Positions 24,566 through 33,193 of a DNA stretch of 35,275 nucleotides are shown piece by piece. This DNA is from an uncultured SAR116 cluster alpha proteobacterium (GTDB lineage: Bacteria; Pseudomonadota; Alphaproteobacteria; Puniceispirillales; Marisalimonadaceae): the NCBI GenBank assembly GCA_902528415.1, contig CABZSR010000017.1, positions 1 through 35,275 of the forward strand. The letters run 5' to 3'. Within the stretch, counting starts at the first letter, position 1. Each line of letters begins with the position of its first letter. The translations under genes and the position numbers were made by a program. The notes under the pieces are model-generated. The model was not told the origin of the DNA, did not search any database, and saw nothing but the letters and a program-made list of their open reading frames with translations.

Positions 24566-25438
24566 ATGAGTTTAATTGAGTTGAAAACATTTTTGGCAGT
24601 AATCGAGGCAAGAGGCGTAAGTTCTGCTGCTATTAATTTAAATATGACACAGCCAGCAATAACTAAAAGGCTCAAAAATTTAAAAATGTATTTCGAAATA
24701 GAAAATCTATACACAAGAAAAAATGGGGAATTTATTATAGGTGAAGAAGCAAAGCTATTACTCCCATTTGCCCAAAATGTCGTAGCATTGGAAGAAAACG
24801 CAAAAAAAGAAATAAAAAATTATACTCACGGTATTAAAGGTAAAATTTTTATTGGTGCTGGTACTACTTGGTCTTTAGGAGATCTTCCTAAAGCTATAGC
24901 TAAAACTTCTGAAAAATTTCCTAACTTAGAAATTGACTTAAATATTGAAGCACCTGATTTGTTATTAAACAAATTATCACAAAATGAAATGGATATAATA
25001 TTTGCTAGAAAGCCCGAAAATTTAAGTAATTTTGATTTTATTCACTTAAGAACTGATAAGTTCCTTATTTTTGCATCTTCATCACATCCAATTTTTGATA
25101 GAGATATATCAGTAAAAAAACTTTCTAAATATAAATGGACAATGAACAGTGCAGCAAAGCAAACCGAAGATATTTTTTTCAATTGGTTCAATTCTCGAAA
25201 CATAGAAAAACCAGTGATTTCTCTTAAAACAAATTCTTTAAGATTAGCTCTTAAGGTTGTTCAAAACTCGTCAATGCTATTGTTTACAGCGTCACCTGTT
25301 GATTTGGCACCTGACACTTCTAGCTTGTCACAAATAAAAATAAAGGATTTCAATCTAAAAAGAGATACTGGTATAATAACAAGAAAGGGTTACAAAAGCC
25401 ATTTCCTTGAAGAATTATTAAAAAATATTAGAAAATAG
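24566..25438 (+). CDS. LysR-family transcriptional regulator
   Basis: This 290-residue regulator has a winged helix-turn-helix at about residues 1-62 (LIELKTFLAVIEARGVSSAA, then TQPAITKRLKNL) and an effector-binding domain at about 90-290. It is divergent from the sulfatase operon and is its most likely regulator. It is convergent with the aconitase X operon, which ends 35 bases away. There is no clear ribosome binding site; the upstream region is a run of A and T. The effector may be the imported carboxylate or a pathway intermediate. Confidence 0.93.
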   Translation: MSLIELKTFLAVIEARGVSSAAINLNMTQPAITKRLKNLKMYFEIENLYTRKNGEFIIGEEAKLLLPFAQNVVALEENAKKEIKNYTHGIKGKIFIGAGTTWSLGDLPKAIAKTSEKFPNLEIDLNIEAPDLLLNKLSQNEMDIIFARKPENLSNFDFIHLRTDKFLIFASSSHPIFDRDISVKKLSKYKWTMNSAAKQTEDIFFNWFNSRNIEKPVISLKTNSLRLALKVVQNSSMLLFTASPVDLAPDTSSLSQIKIKDFNLKRDTGIITRKGYKSHFLEELLKNIRK

Positions 25439-25444
25439 TGCATA

Positions 25445-25464
25445 TAAAATAAGATCATATTTTA
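25445..25464. terminator. AT-only inverted repeat between convergent genes
   Basis: TAAAATA (25445-25451) pairs with TATTTTA (25458-25464) around a six-base loop, between the convergent LysR and aconitase X small-subunit genes. It may end transcription from both sides, but the stem contains no G or C, so support is weak. Confidence 0.3.
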
Positions 25465-25473
25465 ATTACTGGG

Positions 25474-25881
25474 CTATAGAATAGAAACTAAACCATTCAT
25501 AGGATCAACTGTAACTCTCTGGCCAGAAGACAAAAGTGAAGTAATATCTCCATCAATAAATCGGTCACATATTGTTAGATTTGCCAATGAAGCGCCCTGG
25601 GCTAAAATAGTATTTGCCTTATTAAATAAAATTGCTTTAGGTGCCATTTTTCTTGCACACATTTCGTACAACATCCATGCTGAGGCAACACCACCTTTGG
25701 ATTCATTGAGGACTAAAATTTTATCAACGTATGACTTTCCAACTAATTTGTGTTGAGGTCTAGAAAAAATTCCTTTTAACCTATCTAGATCATATCTTGC
25801 AGAAAAATTATCATTTGCTGATAAGACTTCACCCTGAACTTTTTTTCCAATACCGATATGGCATTTAAGTAAAGTTTTCAT
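25474..25881 (-). CDS. Aconitase X, small (swivel) subunit
   Basis: This 135-residue subunit corresponds to the swivel domain of aconitase X (AcnX). I start it at the ATG at 25881, which gives MKTLLKCHIGIGKKVQGEVL; reading from 25914 would add eleven residues with three Cys and a 37-base overlap. The core GKSYVDKILVLNESKGGVAS carries the serine-containing loop expected to face the active site of the large subunit. It overlaps the large-subunit stop as ATGA, so both are made together in equal amounts. Bacterial two-subunit AcnX enzymes characterised so far are cis-3-hydroxy-L-proline dehydratases; the archaeal form acts on mevalonate 5-phosphate. Confidence 0.87.
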   Translation of the reverse strand: MKTLLKCHIGIGKKVQGEVLSANDNFSARYDLDRLKGIFSRPQHKLVGKSYVDKILVLNESKGGVASAWMLYEMCARKMAPKAILFNKANTILAQGASLANLTICDRFIDGDITSLLSSGQRVTVDPMNGLVSIL

Positions 25882-27104
25882 ACAATTTCTCCAGCAACAG
25901 CAGAAGCTATACAATTTTCCATGCTAGAAAGAGATGGTTCATATCCATATCCTCCCAATATATTAACAATCTTAGCTGAATTACTCATCAATCTTTTCCA
26001 TCCGTTAGCCAAACCAATTTCTCTGGCGTATTGATTATAAAAGCAAGTTCCTTGTAGAACTTTAGCTCCTGTTTTTTCAATTTGATCAATGAGTTTCATT
26101 CTTGAAGCATCAGAGTACACTTGAGGAGATGTACAAATTATTACCGGAACTTTGAAAGATTTATCAATACATAGCTCAGCAACTTTTTGCATTTCAAATA
26201 TTGAGAGCTGAGGTGCTGCAAAAACAACGACATCAATTTTATCACCTTTTTTTCCAAACTGCGACTTTAGAGATATTATATCGTCTAAAGTTATTATATG
26301 ATCATCAAGTCGATTTAAAAATTTTGAAGAGTAATTTTTAGCTTCTGGAGTTGTACCAATCATATGAAACAAAGGAATTGACCCATAACTTGCCATAGAC
26401 GCTCCAAAATGTTTGAGTTCATCAGATTTTGGATTATGGTTAATACCTTCTATAATTGGAACTTCCCAATAAGATCCTGAAATTTTTCCTATAAGAGCAC
26501 CAAGTAATCCCCAATCAGTCAGTTCTTCTGGTTTAAATTTAACAAGGAATTTTTTGGTTGGAATTCTTTTTTCTTCTAAATGCAAACCATACCTGGGAGT
26601 TCTCCCAGTTAAACCAGCTGCTAGAGCAGATGGACCACCCTCATAGTTAGATCGTGCACCACAAACGCTATTAGAGTAAATAACAACTCCTGTATCACCA
26701 TAAGCTACATGCTCTCCAAAAATTGGAGCCATAATCGTTTGATAATTTACACATGTATTTGTCATTAAAATGCCCATAGAAGTACAAGCTTTGATGGTTC
26801 GTCGTTCGATATTAGCCATTTCTTCTGTTTGACCAAGAGGAGTATAGTAATTTAAATCTACACCTCGAGGATCTGTAATCATGGGTATCTTTACTTTTGC
26901 TCCCATGCCAACCAAATTCTCAAGGAATAAAACACCATCAATACCCACTGATTCTGGATCTATCATCATATGTACGTTACTTACAGAAACAAAATTTTTA
27001 GCATCAAAAAAATTTCCTACTTTAATTTGATGATTAATTGCCCACTTAACAGCTTCCCCTAATTCTCCCGAAGCCATAGCTTTTTCTTCTTTGTTTAATT
27101 CCAA
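25878..27104 (-). CDS. Aconitase X, large catalytic subunit (DUF521)
   Basis: This 408-residue protein is the iron-sulfur catalytic part of AcnX. Characteristic segments are EEKAMASGELGEAVKWA at the start, the CVNYQ segment around C118, C148-G-A-R-S-N with EGGPSA just after, the TGRTPRYGLH loop, and C324-T-S-P-Q. C118, C148, C324 and C354 are candidate cluster ligands. The start is TTG at 27104, six bases after GAGAG, and the protein start then fits the family. The likely reaction is dehydration of cis-3-hydroxy-L-proline or a related hydroxy acid. The gene is divergent from the enolase-superfamily gene at 27205. Mevalonate-phosphate dehydratase is unlikely in a proteobacterium. Confidence 0.9.
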   Translation of the reverse strand: MELNKEEKAMASGELGEAVKWAINHQIKVGNFFDAKNFVSVSNVHMMIDPESVGIDGVLFLENLVGMGAKVKIPMITDPRGVDLNYYTPLGQTEEMANIERRTIKACTSMGILMTNTCVNYQTIMAPIFGEHVAYGDTGVVIYSNSVCGARSNYEGGPSALAAGLTGRTPRYGLHLEEKRIPTKKFLVKFKPEELTDWGLLGALIGKISGSYWEVPIIEGINHNPKSDELKHFGASMASYGSIPLFHMIGTTPEAKNYSSKFLNRLDDHIITLDDIISLKSQFGKKGDKIDVVVFAAPQLSIFEMQKVAELCIDKSFKVPVIICTSPQVYSDASRMKLIDQIEKTGAKVLQGTCFYNQYAREIGLANGWKRLMSNSAKIVNILGGYGYEPSLSSMENCIASAVAGEIV

Positions 27105-27204
27105 TTCTATCTCTCAAAGATTAATAGATTTTCACATGATCATATTTACAATAAAAAATTTTTATATAAAAGTTTATATATAACAATATTAAAATCTTAT
27201 TTCT

Positions 27205-28314
27205 ATGAAATACAAAATTATTAAAGCTGATATTTTTAAGTTCAACGTTAGTAATAAAACGAACTGGCTTTTCACAAGATTACAAAATAATAGTGGTTTG
27301 TGTGGATGGGGGGAAGCAACTCTTCAAGGTAAAGAATTTGAAATTTTGAAAAAAAAAAATGATATTCTTCGAATTATTCTAAATTCAAAATTTAATTCAC
27401 CATTTGATTTAAAACCAAAACTTCCTTTTAACAACATTCTCGACGCCTCAATAAGTTCTTCAATCATGCAGTGTTTATGGGATATTTTTTCAAGAGAAAA
27501 AGGTCAATCAATTGGAGAGATGTTTTCAAATACAAAAAATGATTATATCTCAATATATGCTAATTTTAACAGATCAACTATCAATCGAGATTTAGAGGGT
27601 ATTAAAACAAGATTATTTGAAGTAATTAAAGATGGATTTAACGCCATAAAGTTTGCACCATTTGATGAAGTTGATCCTGAAATGTCATTTAAAGAAATAA
27701 TGAAAAATATGCAACCTGGTCTGGATAGAATAGCTACTATTCATAGCAACATAGATAAAAATATTAAGTTAATGATTGATTGTCATTGGAGGTTTTCTTT
27801 TGATTCATTTCTAGAGTTAATTAATGAATGTGAAAAATATAATTTATATTGGATTGAATCACCAATAAAGGAAAATATTGAAAATATTTATGAACTCAAG
27901 CAAATCAGGAAAAAATTAAATAATAAAGGTATAAAGCTAGCTGGATTAGAAAATCAAATAATGAAGAATGGTTTTTTTGAATTTGTCAAAAATAATACTC
28001 ACGATGTCATGATGCCAGATGTTAAATATTCGGGAGGCCCAGATGAAATGATTGAACTAGACAAGTTTTTTTCTAAACATGATATAGAATTTTCCCCTCA
28101 TAATCCTTCTGGACCAATAGCACATGCCCACTCTATTCAAATTTGTTCAGTTTCAACACCTTGTCTCTTGGAATATCAATATAAAGAATCTGATAAATTT
28201 CACTCTATAGTTAATTTATCGAACACACCTATAATAAACAGTAAAGTCAAAACTATTACTTCTGAAAAAGGTTTAGGTGTTTCAATTAATATGAAAAATC
28301 TTTTAAAAATATAA
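27205..28314 (+). CDS. Enolase-superfamily enzyme (mandelate racemase/muconate lactonizing type)
   Basis: This 369-residue Mg-dependent enzyme has a capping domain (about 1-115) and a modified TIM barrel. Metal ligands D192 (MIDCHW), E218 (WIESP) and E249 (GLEN) are visible. K149 in KFAPF is the only Lys at the K-x-K position, and H299 in FSPHNPSGP is the likely base on the opposite face. It is distinct from the enolase-superfamily gene at 17540. It is divergent from the aconitase X operon, with 100 AT-rich bases between. A role as racemase/epimerase or dehydratase for the same hydroxy-acid pathway (for example hydroxyproline epimers) is plausible but inferred only from position. The start ATG lacks a clear ribosome binding site. 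Confidence 0.87.
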   Translation: MKYKIIKADIFKFNVSNKTNWLFTRLQNNSGLCGWGEATLQGKEFEILKKKNDILRIILNSKFNSPFDLKPKLPFNNILDASISSSIMQCLWDIFSREKGQSIGEMFSNTKNDYISIYANFNRSTINRDLEGIKTRLFEVIKDGFNAIKFAPFDEVDPEMSFKEIMKNMQPGLDRIATIHSNIDKNIKLMIDCHWRFSFDSFLELINECEKYNLYWIESPIKENIENIYELKQIRKKLNNKGIKLAGLENQIMKNGFFEFVKNNTHDVMMPDVKYSGGPDEMIELDKFFSKHDIEFSPHNPSGPIAHAHSIQICSVSTPCLLEYQYKESDKFHSIVNLSNTPIINSKVKTITSEKGLGVSINMKNLLKI

Positions 28315-28327
28315 TATAAATTTTAAT

Positions 28328-29176
28328 TTAAAAGGGAATTGTTCCTTTAATAGTTACGCGTCTTCCCTTCCTTTCCATTGGGTGATAATCCCAAATAGCT
28401 TTATGCAAAGTGCATCTGTTATCCCAAAAGGCCATATCATTTTTATTCCATATATATCTAATTTGAAAATCTGTTTTTTCGCAATGATTAAATAAAAATT
28501 CCAATATCAAATTACTTTCTTGTTTCGATAATCCTTCAATTTTGGTAGTAAAAAATTTATTAATATATAATGCTTTTTTCTTAGTTTCCGGATGAGTTCT
28601 CACAATTGGATGAATAGCAGAAGGATATTTTTTTTTAGGATCTAGCTGGTCTTGTTTTTCATACCTGTTTCTATAAAAATGTTCAGATTCATGAGAAGCT
28701 CTCAAACCATTTAAGAAATTCTGCATTGGCTTACTTAATGAATCATAGGCCATATACATATTAGAAAACATCGTATCACCACCATATTGTGGAAGAATAT
28801 GCAATTGTAACATCGTTCCTAATGGTGGCTCTGTGTCACATGAGACATCAGAATGAAATTCCTCAGCTCCATTAGAAATTTTACTATCTTTATGTGTATG
28901 AATTTCAAATATCTCTGGAAAACTCTTCATTTTTGGAGCTGCAGGATGAATGTGAAGATCACCAAAACATTTTCCAAGTTTTATATGGTTTTCAGGAGAG
29001 ATTTCTAATTGTTCTTGGAAGAATAACACTTGATACTTATGAAATGCTTCTTTTATAAAATTTTGCTCATAATCTGAAATATCTTTTGATAAATCTACTC
29101 CTGTTATAACTCCACCAATGTTTGGAGCATATGGCTTCACATTTATTTCTTTGCTTAAATCACTAATCTCTTTCAA
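28328..29176 (-). CDS. TauD/TfdA-family Fe(II)/2-oxoglutarate dioxygenase
   Basis: This 282-residue non-heme iron oxygenase has the 2-His-1-carboxylate triad H108-x-D110 (FHSDVS) and H258 (CTLHKA), with R272 or R273 (RKGRRVT) as the likely 2-oxoglutarate ligand. Its length matches TauD (about 283). Family members hydroxylate a carbon next to a leaving group and so release sulfite, glyoxylate, an amine or similar. The start is TTG at 29176 with AGAGG seven bases upstream. It is the last gene in a run of at least eight co-directional genes, 66 bases after a PhyH gene, and it is convergent with the enolase-superfamily gene. Confidence 0.94.
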   Translation of the reverse strand: MKEISDLSKEINVKPYAPNIGGVITGVDLSKDISDYEQNFIKEAFHKYQVLFFQEQLEISPENHIKLGKCFGDLHIHPAAPKMKSFPEIFEIHTHKDSKISNGAEEFHSDVSCDTEPPLGTMLQLHILPQYGGDTMFSNMYMAYDSLSKPMQNFLNGLRASHESEHFYRNRYEKQDQLDPKKKYPSAIHPIVRTHPETKKKALYINKFFTTKIEGLSKQESNLILEFLFNHCEKTDFQIRYIWNKNDMAFWDNRCTLHKAIWDYHPMERKGRRVTIKGTIPF

Positions 29177-29242
29177 TATTAACCTCTAACTAATAAAATT
29201 TTATTTTCAAACACATAATAAAAAAAGAATATATTAGATCTT

Positions 29243-30058
29243 TTACCAATGATTTGCAAATTCGCTTGAATGCTGAAACTTACTACTTGGAGTTGCCTCA
29301 CCTTTTGGAATTGGTGCAATTGGGTTTAATTTGAATTCATCTCGTCCTCTTACTAATTGCCCCTCAAAATGAGGCCAAATTGATAAATCTACTTTAACAT
29401 TAACAGGAGAAAATCTCATAGTAACCCCGCACCTTCGTCTTTCAGAATTATTGGCATCTGAACCATGCAATAAACCGTCATTATGAAGAGAAATTTCACC
29501 AGCTTTAAGATTTAATGATACTATATGCTCTTGTTTAATCTGATCTATTGAAACTTCTTGATCTAATACAAGGTTACTTGCTTTATTAGTACGATGCTCA
29601 AACATACCTTTTTTATGACTTCCTTTAACTACTTTCATTGCCCCATTTTGCTCATTCGTATCATAAAGTGCTAACCACACAGTAACTGCATTTGCTGGAA
29701 ATAAAGGCCAGTATTGCGCATCTTGATGCCAAGGAACCACCGATCCATCTTTTGGTTCTTTGAGAAAAAATTGTCCGCCCCAAAGAAAGAAATTAGGACC
29801 TAATAAATCTTCTACATAATCCAGAATTACTGGGGTACTGCACAAATTGTAAAACTTTTTGCTGGCTTTATGCCATTGTGCGGTTTGGTTTAAATCTAGT
29901 TCTTTATCTATACTTGTACTTAGTGAAACAAAAAAATTGTCTAAGTCATTTTTAGCTTCTTCAGAAAATACTGGTAGGGCAGTGATATATCCGTCATTTT
30001 TGTATTGTAATTTTTCTTCGTCTGATAACCTTCTGACTGTATTGGAAATTTTAAACAT
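29243..30058 (-). CDS. PhyH-family Fe(II)/2-oxoglutarate dioxygenase (paralogue A)
   Basis: This 271-residue phytanoyl-CoA-dioxygenase-like hydroxylase has the iron triad H111-Q-D113 (PWHQDAQYWP) and H198 (LLHGSDANNS). The arginines at 207-209 just after it are the likely 2-oxoglutarate ligands. By hand alignment 204 of 271 residues are identical to the PhyH gene at 31136, with no gap, so the two arose by duplication; a MetX-fold gene and not direct tandem DNA now separates them. Divergence is concentrated in residues 34-61 and 234-270, while the catalytic core is nearly invariant. The ATG has AGGAT upstream. Confidence 0.94.
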   Translation of the reverse strand: MFKISNTVRRLSDEEKLQYKNDGYITALPVFSEEAKNDLDNFFVSLSTSIDKELDLNQTAQWHKASKKFYNLCSTPVILDYVEDLLGPNFFLWGGQFFLKEPKDGSVVPWHQDAQYWPLFPANAVTVWLALYDTNEQNGAMKVVKGSHKKGMFEHRTNKASNLVLDQEVSIDQIKQEHIVSLNLKAGEISLHNDGLLHGSDANNSERRRCGVTMRFSPVNVKVDLSIWPHFEGQLVRGRDEFKLNPIAPIPKGEATPSSKFQHSSEFANHW

Positions 30059-30080
30059 TTAATAATCCTAATTACTTAAT

Positions 30081-31109
30081 TTAAAGAATATTATCTTCCA
30101 TAAAATTTTTTAACTTTGATGACCATTCAAAACTATCAACCATTGGGCCATAGTGTCCAAACTTTGTCTTAAGTTCAATAAGAGAACATTTTATATTAAG
30201 TGATTTCAAATACTCAATAGTTTTATAACCCTTTTCCATATTTGTTACTTTATCTGTTTTCGCTAATATTTTTAAAATTGGTACTTTAATTTTAGATGCT
30301 TTTTTATACGCAGAAGAATTATAATTTGCTCTTCGTAAAATTATTAATGAGTTTGGATCAAAGTAATCTGCCCAACCCTTTGCTGATGTTTCAATAAAAA
30401 TATTAATTTTTTTTTGTTCATCATATTGGGTTTTTAGATAATCCCCAAAGCCATAATGGTCCAAAACACCTATTCTATATTTAATTAGAGCATTTTTAAT
30501 TTCTTTATGGTCTAGATCATAAAAATTACCATTATTCCAATTTTTACAATCACTAAAAGGTTTTTCAATTAATTCAATTTTTTCTTTAGTTACATCCCAT
30601 CTATCTAAAGAACCCGCAATAGATATAACTTTGCATAAACTATCTGGAAACTCTGTAGCCCAAAGATAAACTAAGTGTCCTCCAAAAGAATAACCTAATA
30701 CTGCATGTAATTTTTTTATTTTAAGACTTTCAATAAGAAGTTTTTGAGCATTTATTATATCTAAATTTTTAATTTTTGGAAAAGTGGAACCATAAGGTTT
30801 ATTTGTTTTTTCATTTATTGACTTGGGACCAGTAGAACCAAAAGAAGAACCCAACATATTAGAACAAATAACGAAATATTTGTTGGTATCTAGAGCTTTT
30901 CCTGCACCCATTAAGTTGTTGAACCATCCAATATCTTTGTCCAGCGCGTGGTGATGATTTGTATATCCATGACATATTAGAACTGCGTTATCTTTCTTTT
31001 GATTTAACTTTCCCCAAGTTCGGTAAGCTATAGTTAAGTTTTTAATAACGCTTTTGTCAGATACAGCAAAATTTTTATGGTCAAAATATTTAGAGTCTGG
31101 CAATTTCAT
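30081..31109 (-). CDS. MetX-fold alpha/beta-hydrolase (homoserine O-acetyltransferase-like)
   Basis: This 342-residue alpha/beta-hydrolase-fold protein has the layout of homoserine/serine O-acyltransferases: AYRTWGKLN near the start, the oxyanion region CHGYTNHHHA, GSSFGSTGP at 87-95, the nucleophile S141 in GYSFGG, D286 in AKTDKVT and H319 in FGHYGP. All three catalytic residues are present. It lies 22-26 bases from the two PhyH paralogues that flank it. In this setting it is more likely to act on an acyl or ester intermediate of the pathway than in methionine synthesis. True MetX cannot be excluded. Confidence 0.88.
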   Translation of the reverse strand: MKLPDSKYFDHKNFAVSDKSVIKNLTIAYRTWGKLNQKKDNAVLICHGYTNHHHALDKDIGWFNNLMGAGKALDTNKYFVICSNMLGSSFGSTGPKSINEKTNKPYGSTFPKIKNLDIINAQKLLIESLKIKKLHAVLGYSFGGHLVYLWATEFPDSLCKVISIAGSLDRWDVTKEKIELIEKPFSDCKNWNNGNFYDLDHKEIKNALIKYRIGVLDHYGFGDYLKTQYDEQKKINIFIETSAKGWADYFDPNSLIILRRANYNSSAYKKASKIKVPILKILAKTDKVTNMEKGYKTIEYLKSLNIKCSLIELKTKFGHYGPMVDSFEWSSKLKNFMEDNIL

Positions 31110-31135
31110 TTATTTATCCAGTCAATATGAGCATA

Positions 31136-31951
31136 TTACCATTGTTCTGCAAATTCCCTTGAATATTGAAATTTTTTAACGGGTGTACCTTCACCTCTGG
31201 GAATCTGTGCCACAGGATTATAATTAAAATTATCTACACCTCTAGCATGCTGTGTTTCAAAATGTGGCCAGACAGATAAGTCTGCTTTAACATTTACTGG
31301 AGCAAATCTCATTGTAACACCACAACGTCTTCTATTAGAGTTATTAGCTTCTGAACCATGCAGTAAACCATCGTCATGAAGTGATATTTCACCAGCCTTT
31401 AAATTTAGTGATACAACATCTTTTTGTTTGATCTGTTCTATTGAAACTTCTTGATCCAAAACAAGATTACTTGCCTTATTAGTATGATGCTTAAACATAC
31501 CTACATTATGACTACTCTTAACAACTTTCATAGCAGCATTTTTTTCATCAGTGTCATATAGAGCCAACCAAACAGTTACAGATTTTGCTGGAGTTAAAGG
31601 CCAATATTGAGCATCTTGATGCCATGGGACTACTGATCCATCCTTGGGCTCTTTAAGAAAAAATTGACCACCCCATTGAAAAAAATTGGGGCCTATTAAA
31701 TCTTCAACATAATCAAGAATTACGGGAGTTCTGCATAAATTATAAAATTTTAAACTAGCCTTATGCCACATATTCGTTTGATTAATATCTATGTCATTAC
31801 GAAGACGTGAGCTAAGGCTAACAAACAATTCGTTCAAGTCATCTTTTGCTTGGGAATCGAAAACTGGCAAGCCTGTAACATAGCCATCTCTCTTGTATTG
31901 TAATTTTTCATCTTCCGATAGCCTTCTAGCTTTTTTAGAAATTTTAAACAT
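31136..31951 (-). CDS. PhyH-family Fe(II)/2-oxoglutarate dioxygenase (paralogue B)
   Basis: This 271-residue copy of the PhyH gene at 29243 is 75% identical and keeps the same residues: H111-Q-D113, H198 and R207-R209. The ATG is preceded by a run of six G (AAAGGGGGGTAG), an unusually G-rich ribosome binding site for this sequence. It lies 27 bases after the thiolase gene and 26 before the MetX-fold gene. The two copies could act on successive positions or on two related substrates. The shared core and divergent N- and C-terminal parts fit altered substrate preference, but that is an inference. Confidence 0.94.
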   Translation of the reverse strand: MFKISKKARRLSEDEKLQYKRDGYVTGLPVFDSQAKDDLNELFVSLSSRLRNDIDINQTNMWHKASLKFYNLCRTPVILDYVEDLIGPNFFQWGGQFFLKEPKDGSVVPWHQDAQYWPLTPAKSVTVWLALYDTDEKNAAMKVVKSSHNVGMFKHHTNKASNLVLDQEVSIEQIKQKDVVSLNLKAGEISLHDDGLLHGSEANNSNRRRCGVTMRFAPVNVKADLSVWPHFETQHARGVDNFNYNPVAQIPRGEGTPVKKFQYSREFAEQW

Positions 31952-31978
31952 CTACCCCCCTTTATAATTGATTGTAAA

Positions 31979-33163
31979 TTATAATACTTCAAACAATCCT
32001 GCAGCTCCTTGACCTCCCCCAATACACATTGTAACAACAACATATTTAATTTTTCTTCTTTTACCCTCTAGTAAAGCATGACCTACTAATCTAGCGCCGC
32101 TCATTCCATATGGGTGACCAATTGAAATAGAGCCACCATTCACATTTAGGTTTTCATTCGGAATACCTAATTTATCCCTGCAATAAATCACTTGTACTGC
32201 AAAAGCTTCGTTTAACTCCCATAAACCTATATCTTCCATTGTTAAATTATTTTGTTTTAATAATTTTGGAACGGCATAAACTGGACCTATTCCCATCTCA
32301 TCAGGCTCACACCCTGCAACTGCGACACCATGACATATTCCTATTGGATTTAAATTTCTTTTTTCTGCTAACTTCATAGACATAAGTACAGATGCTGACG
32401 AGCCATCAGATAATTGACTAGCATTTCCAGCAGTTATAAATGAATCTTCGCCCATTACAGGTTTTAAATTTTGCAAACCAAAAATATCAGTGCTTGGCCT
32501 GTTACATTCATCTTTAGCTATTTCAACTTCTTTGTAATCTACTTTATCGTTTTCTAAATTTTTGAAAGCTTGAATTGTCTTAACAGGAATTATTTCATCA
32601 TCAAAATAACCTTTATTTTGAGCCTGTGCAGTCCTTTGTTGGCTTTGCAATGCGTACTCATCTTGTTGGTCTCTTTTTACTTTGTACCTTTTTGAAACGA
32701 CTTCTGCAGTATCAATCATGCTCATGTATATATCGGGTTTATTACTTATTAAAAATCGATCTTGCGATTTATATTTATTTGAAAACTCATTCTGTACTAA
32801 TGAAATAGACTCGACTCCCCCTCCAATGACAATATCCATCTCGTTACATGCTATTTGCTTTGCTCCTATTGCAATTGCCATAAGGCCAGAGGCACATTGA
32901 CGATCAACACTCATTCCTGGAACATGACTTGGTAGTCCAGACGCAGCAGCAGACAATCTACCTATATTGTACCCTTGTGTGCCTTGCTGAACTGCTGCCC
33001 CCATAATAACATCTTCAACTTCGGAAGGATCTATGCCAGCCTTTGCAATAGAACTATTAATTGCATAACTAGCTAAAGTTGGAGCATCAGTATCATTAAA
33101 AGTTCCCCTATACGCTTTTCCTATTGGTGTTCTTGCAGTTGATAGAATTACAGCTTGATCCAT
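31979..33163 (-). CDS. Thiolase (acetyl-CoA acyltransferase type)
   Basis: This 394-residue thiolase is of normal length, with nucleophile C90 (DRQCASG), H350 ([12 protein letters not shown]) and the second cysteine C380 (MCIGGGQG), so it is catalytically complete. It either cleaves a 3-ketoacyl-CoA or condenses two acyl-CoAs; degradation is more likely next to oxygenases. The ATG has AGAGG seven bases upstream. It lies 30 bases after the third PhyH gene. No acyl-CoA dehydrogenase, enoyl-CoA hydratase or acyl-CoA ligase is in the window, so the acyl-CoA supply is unclear unless it comes from beyond the right edge. Confidence 0.96.
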   Translation of the reverse strand: MDQAVILSTARTPIGKAYRGTFNDTDAPTLASYAINSSIAKAGIDPSEVEDVIMGAAVQQGTQGYNIGRLSAAASGLPSHVPGMSVDRQCASGLMAIAIGAKQIACNEMDIVIGGGVESISLVQNEFSNKYKSQDRFLISNKPDIYMSMIDTAEVVSKRYKVKRDQQDEYALQSQQRTAQAQNKGYFDDEIIPVKTIQAFKNLENDKVDYKEVEIAKDECNRPSTDIFGLQNLKPVMGEDSFITAGNASQLSDGSSASVLMSMKLAEKRNLNPIGICHGVAVAGCEPDEMGIGPVYAVPKLLKQNNLTMEDIGLWELNEAFAVQVIYCRDKLGIPNENLNVNGGSISIGHPYGMSGARLVGHALLEGKRRKIKYVVVTMCIGGGQGAAGLFEVL

Positions 33164-33193
33164 TAAAACCTCTTTTGTTAAACGTTAATTAAA

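Noticed and set aside
24463-24714. 83-residue minus-strand open frame opposite the LysR start
   Set aside because: It overlaps the helix-turn-helix coding region of the LysR gene and the sulfatase start; its hydrophobic look comes from AT-rich sequence.
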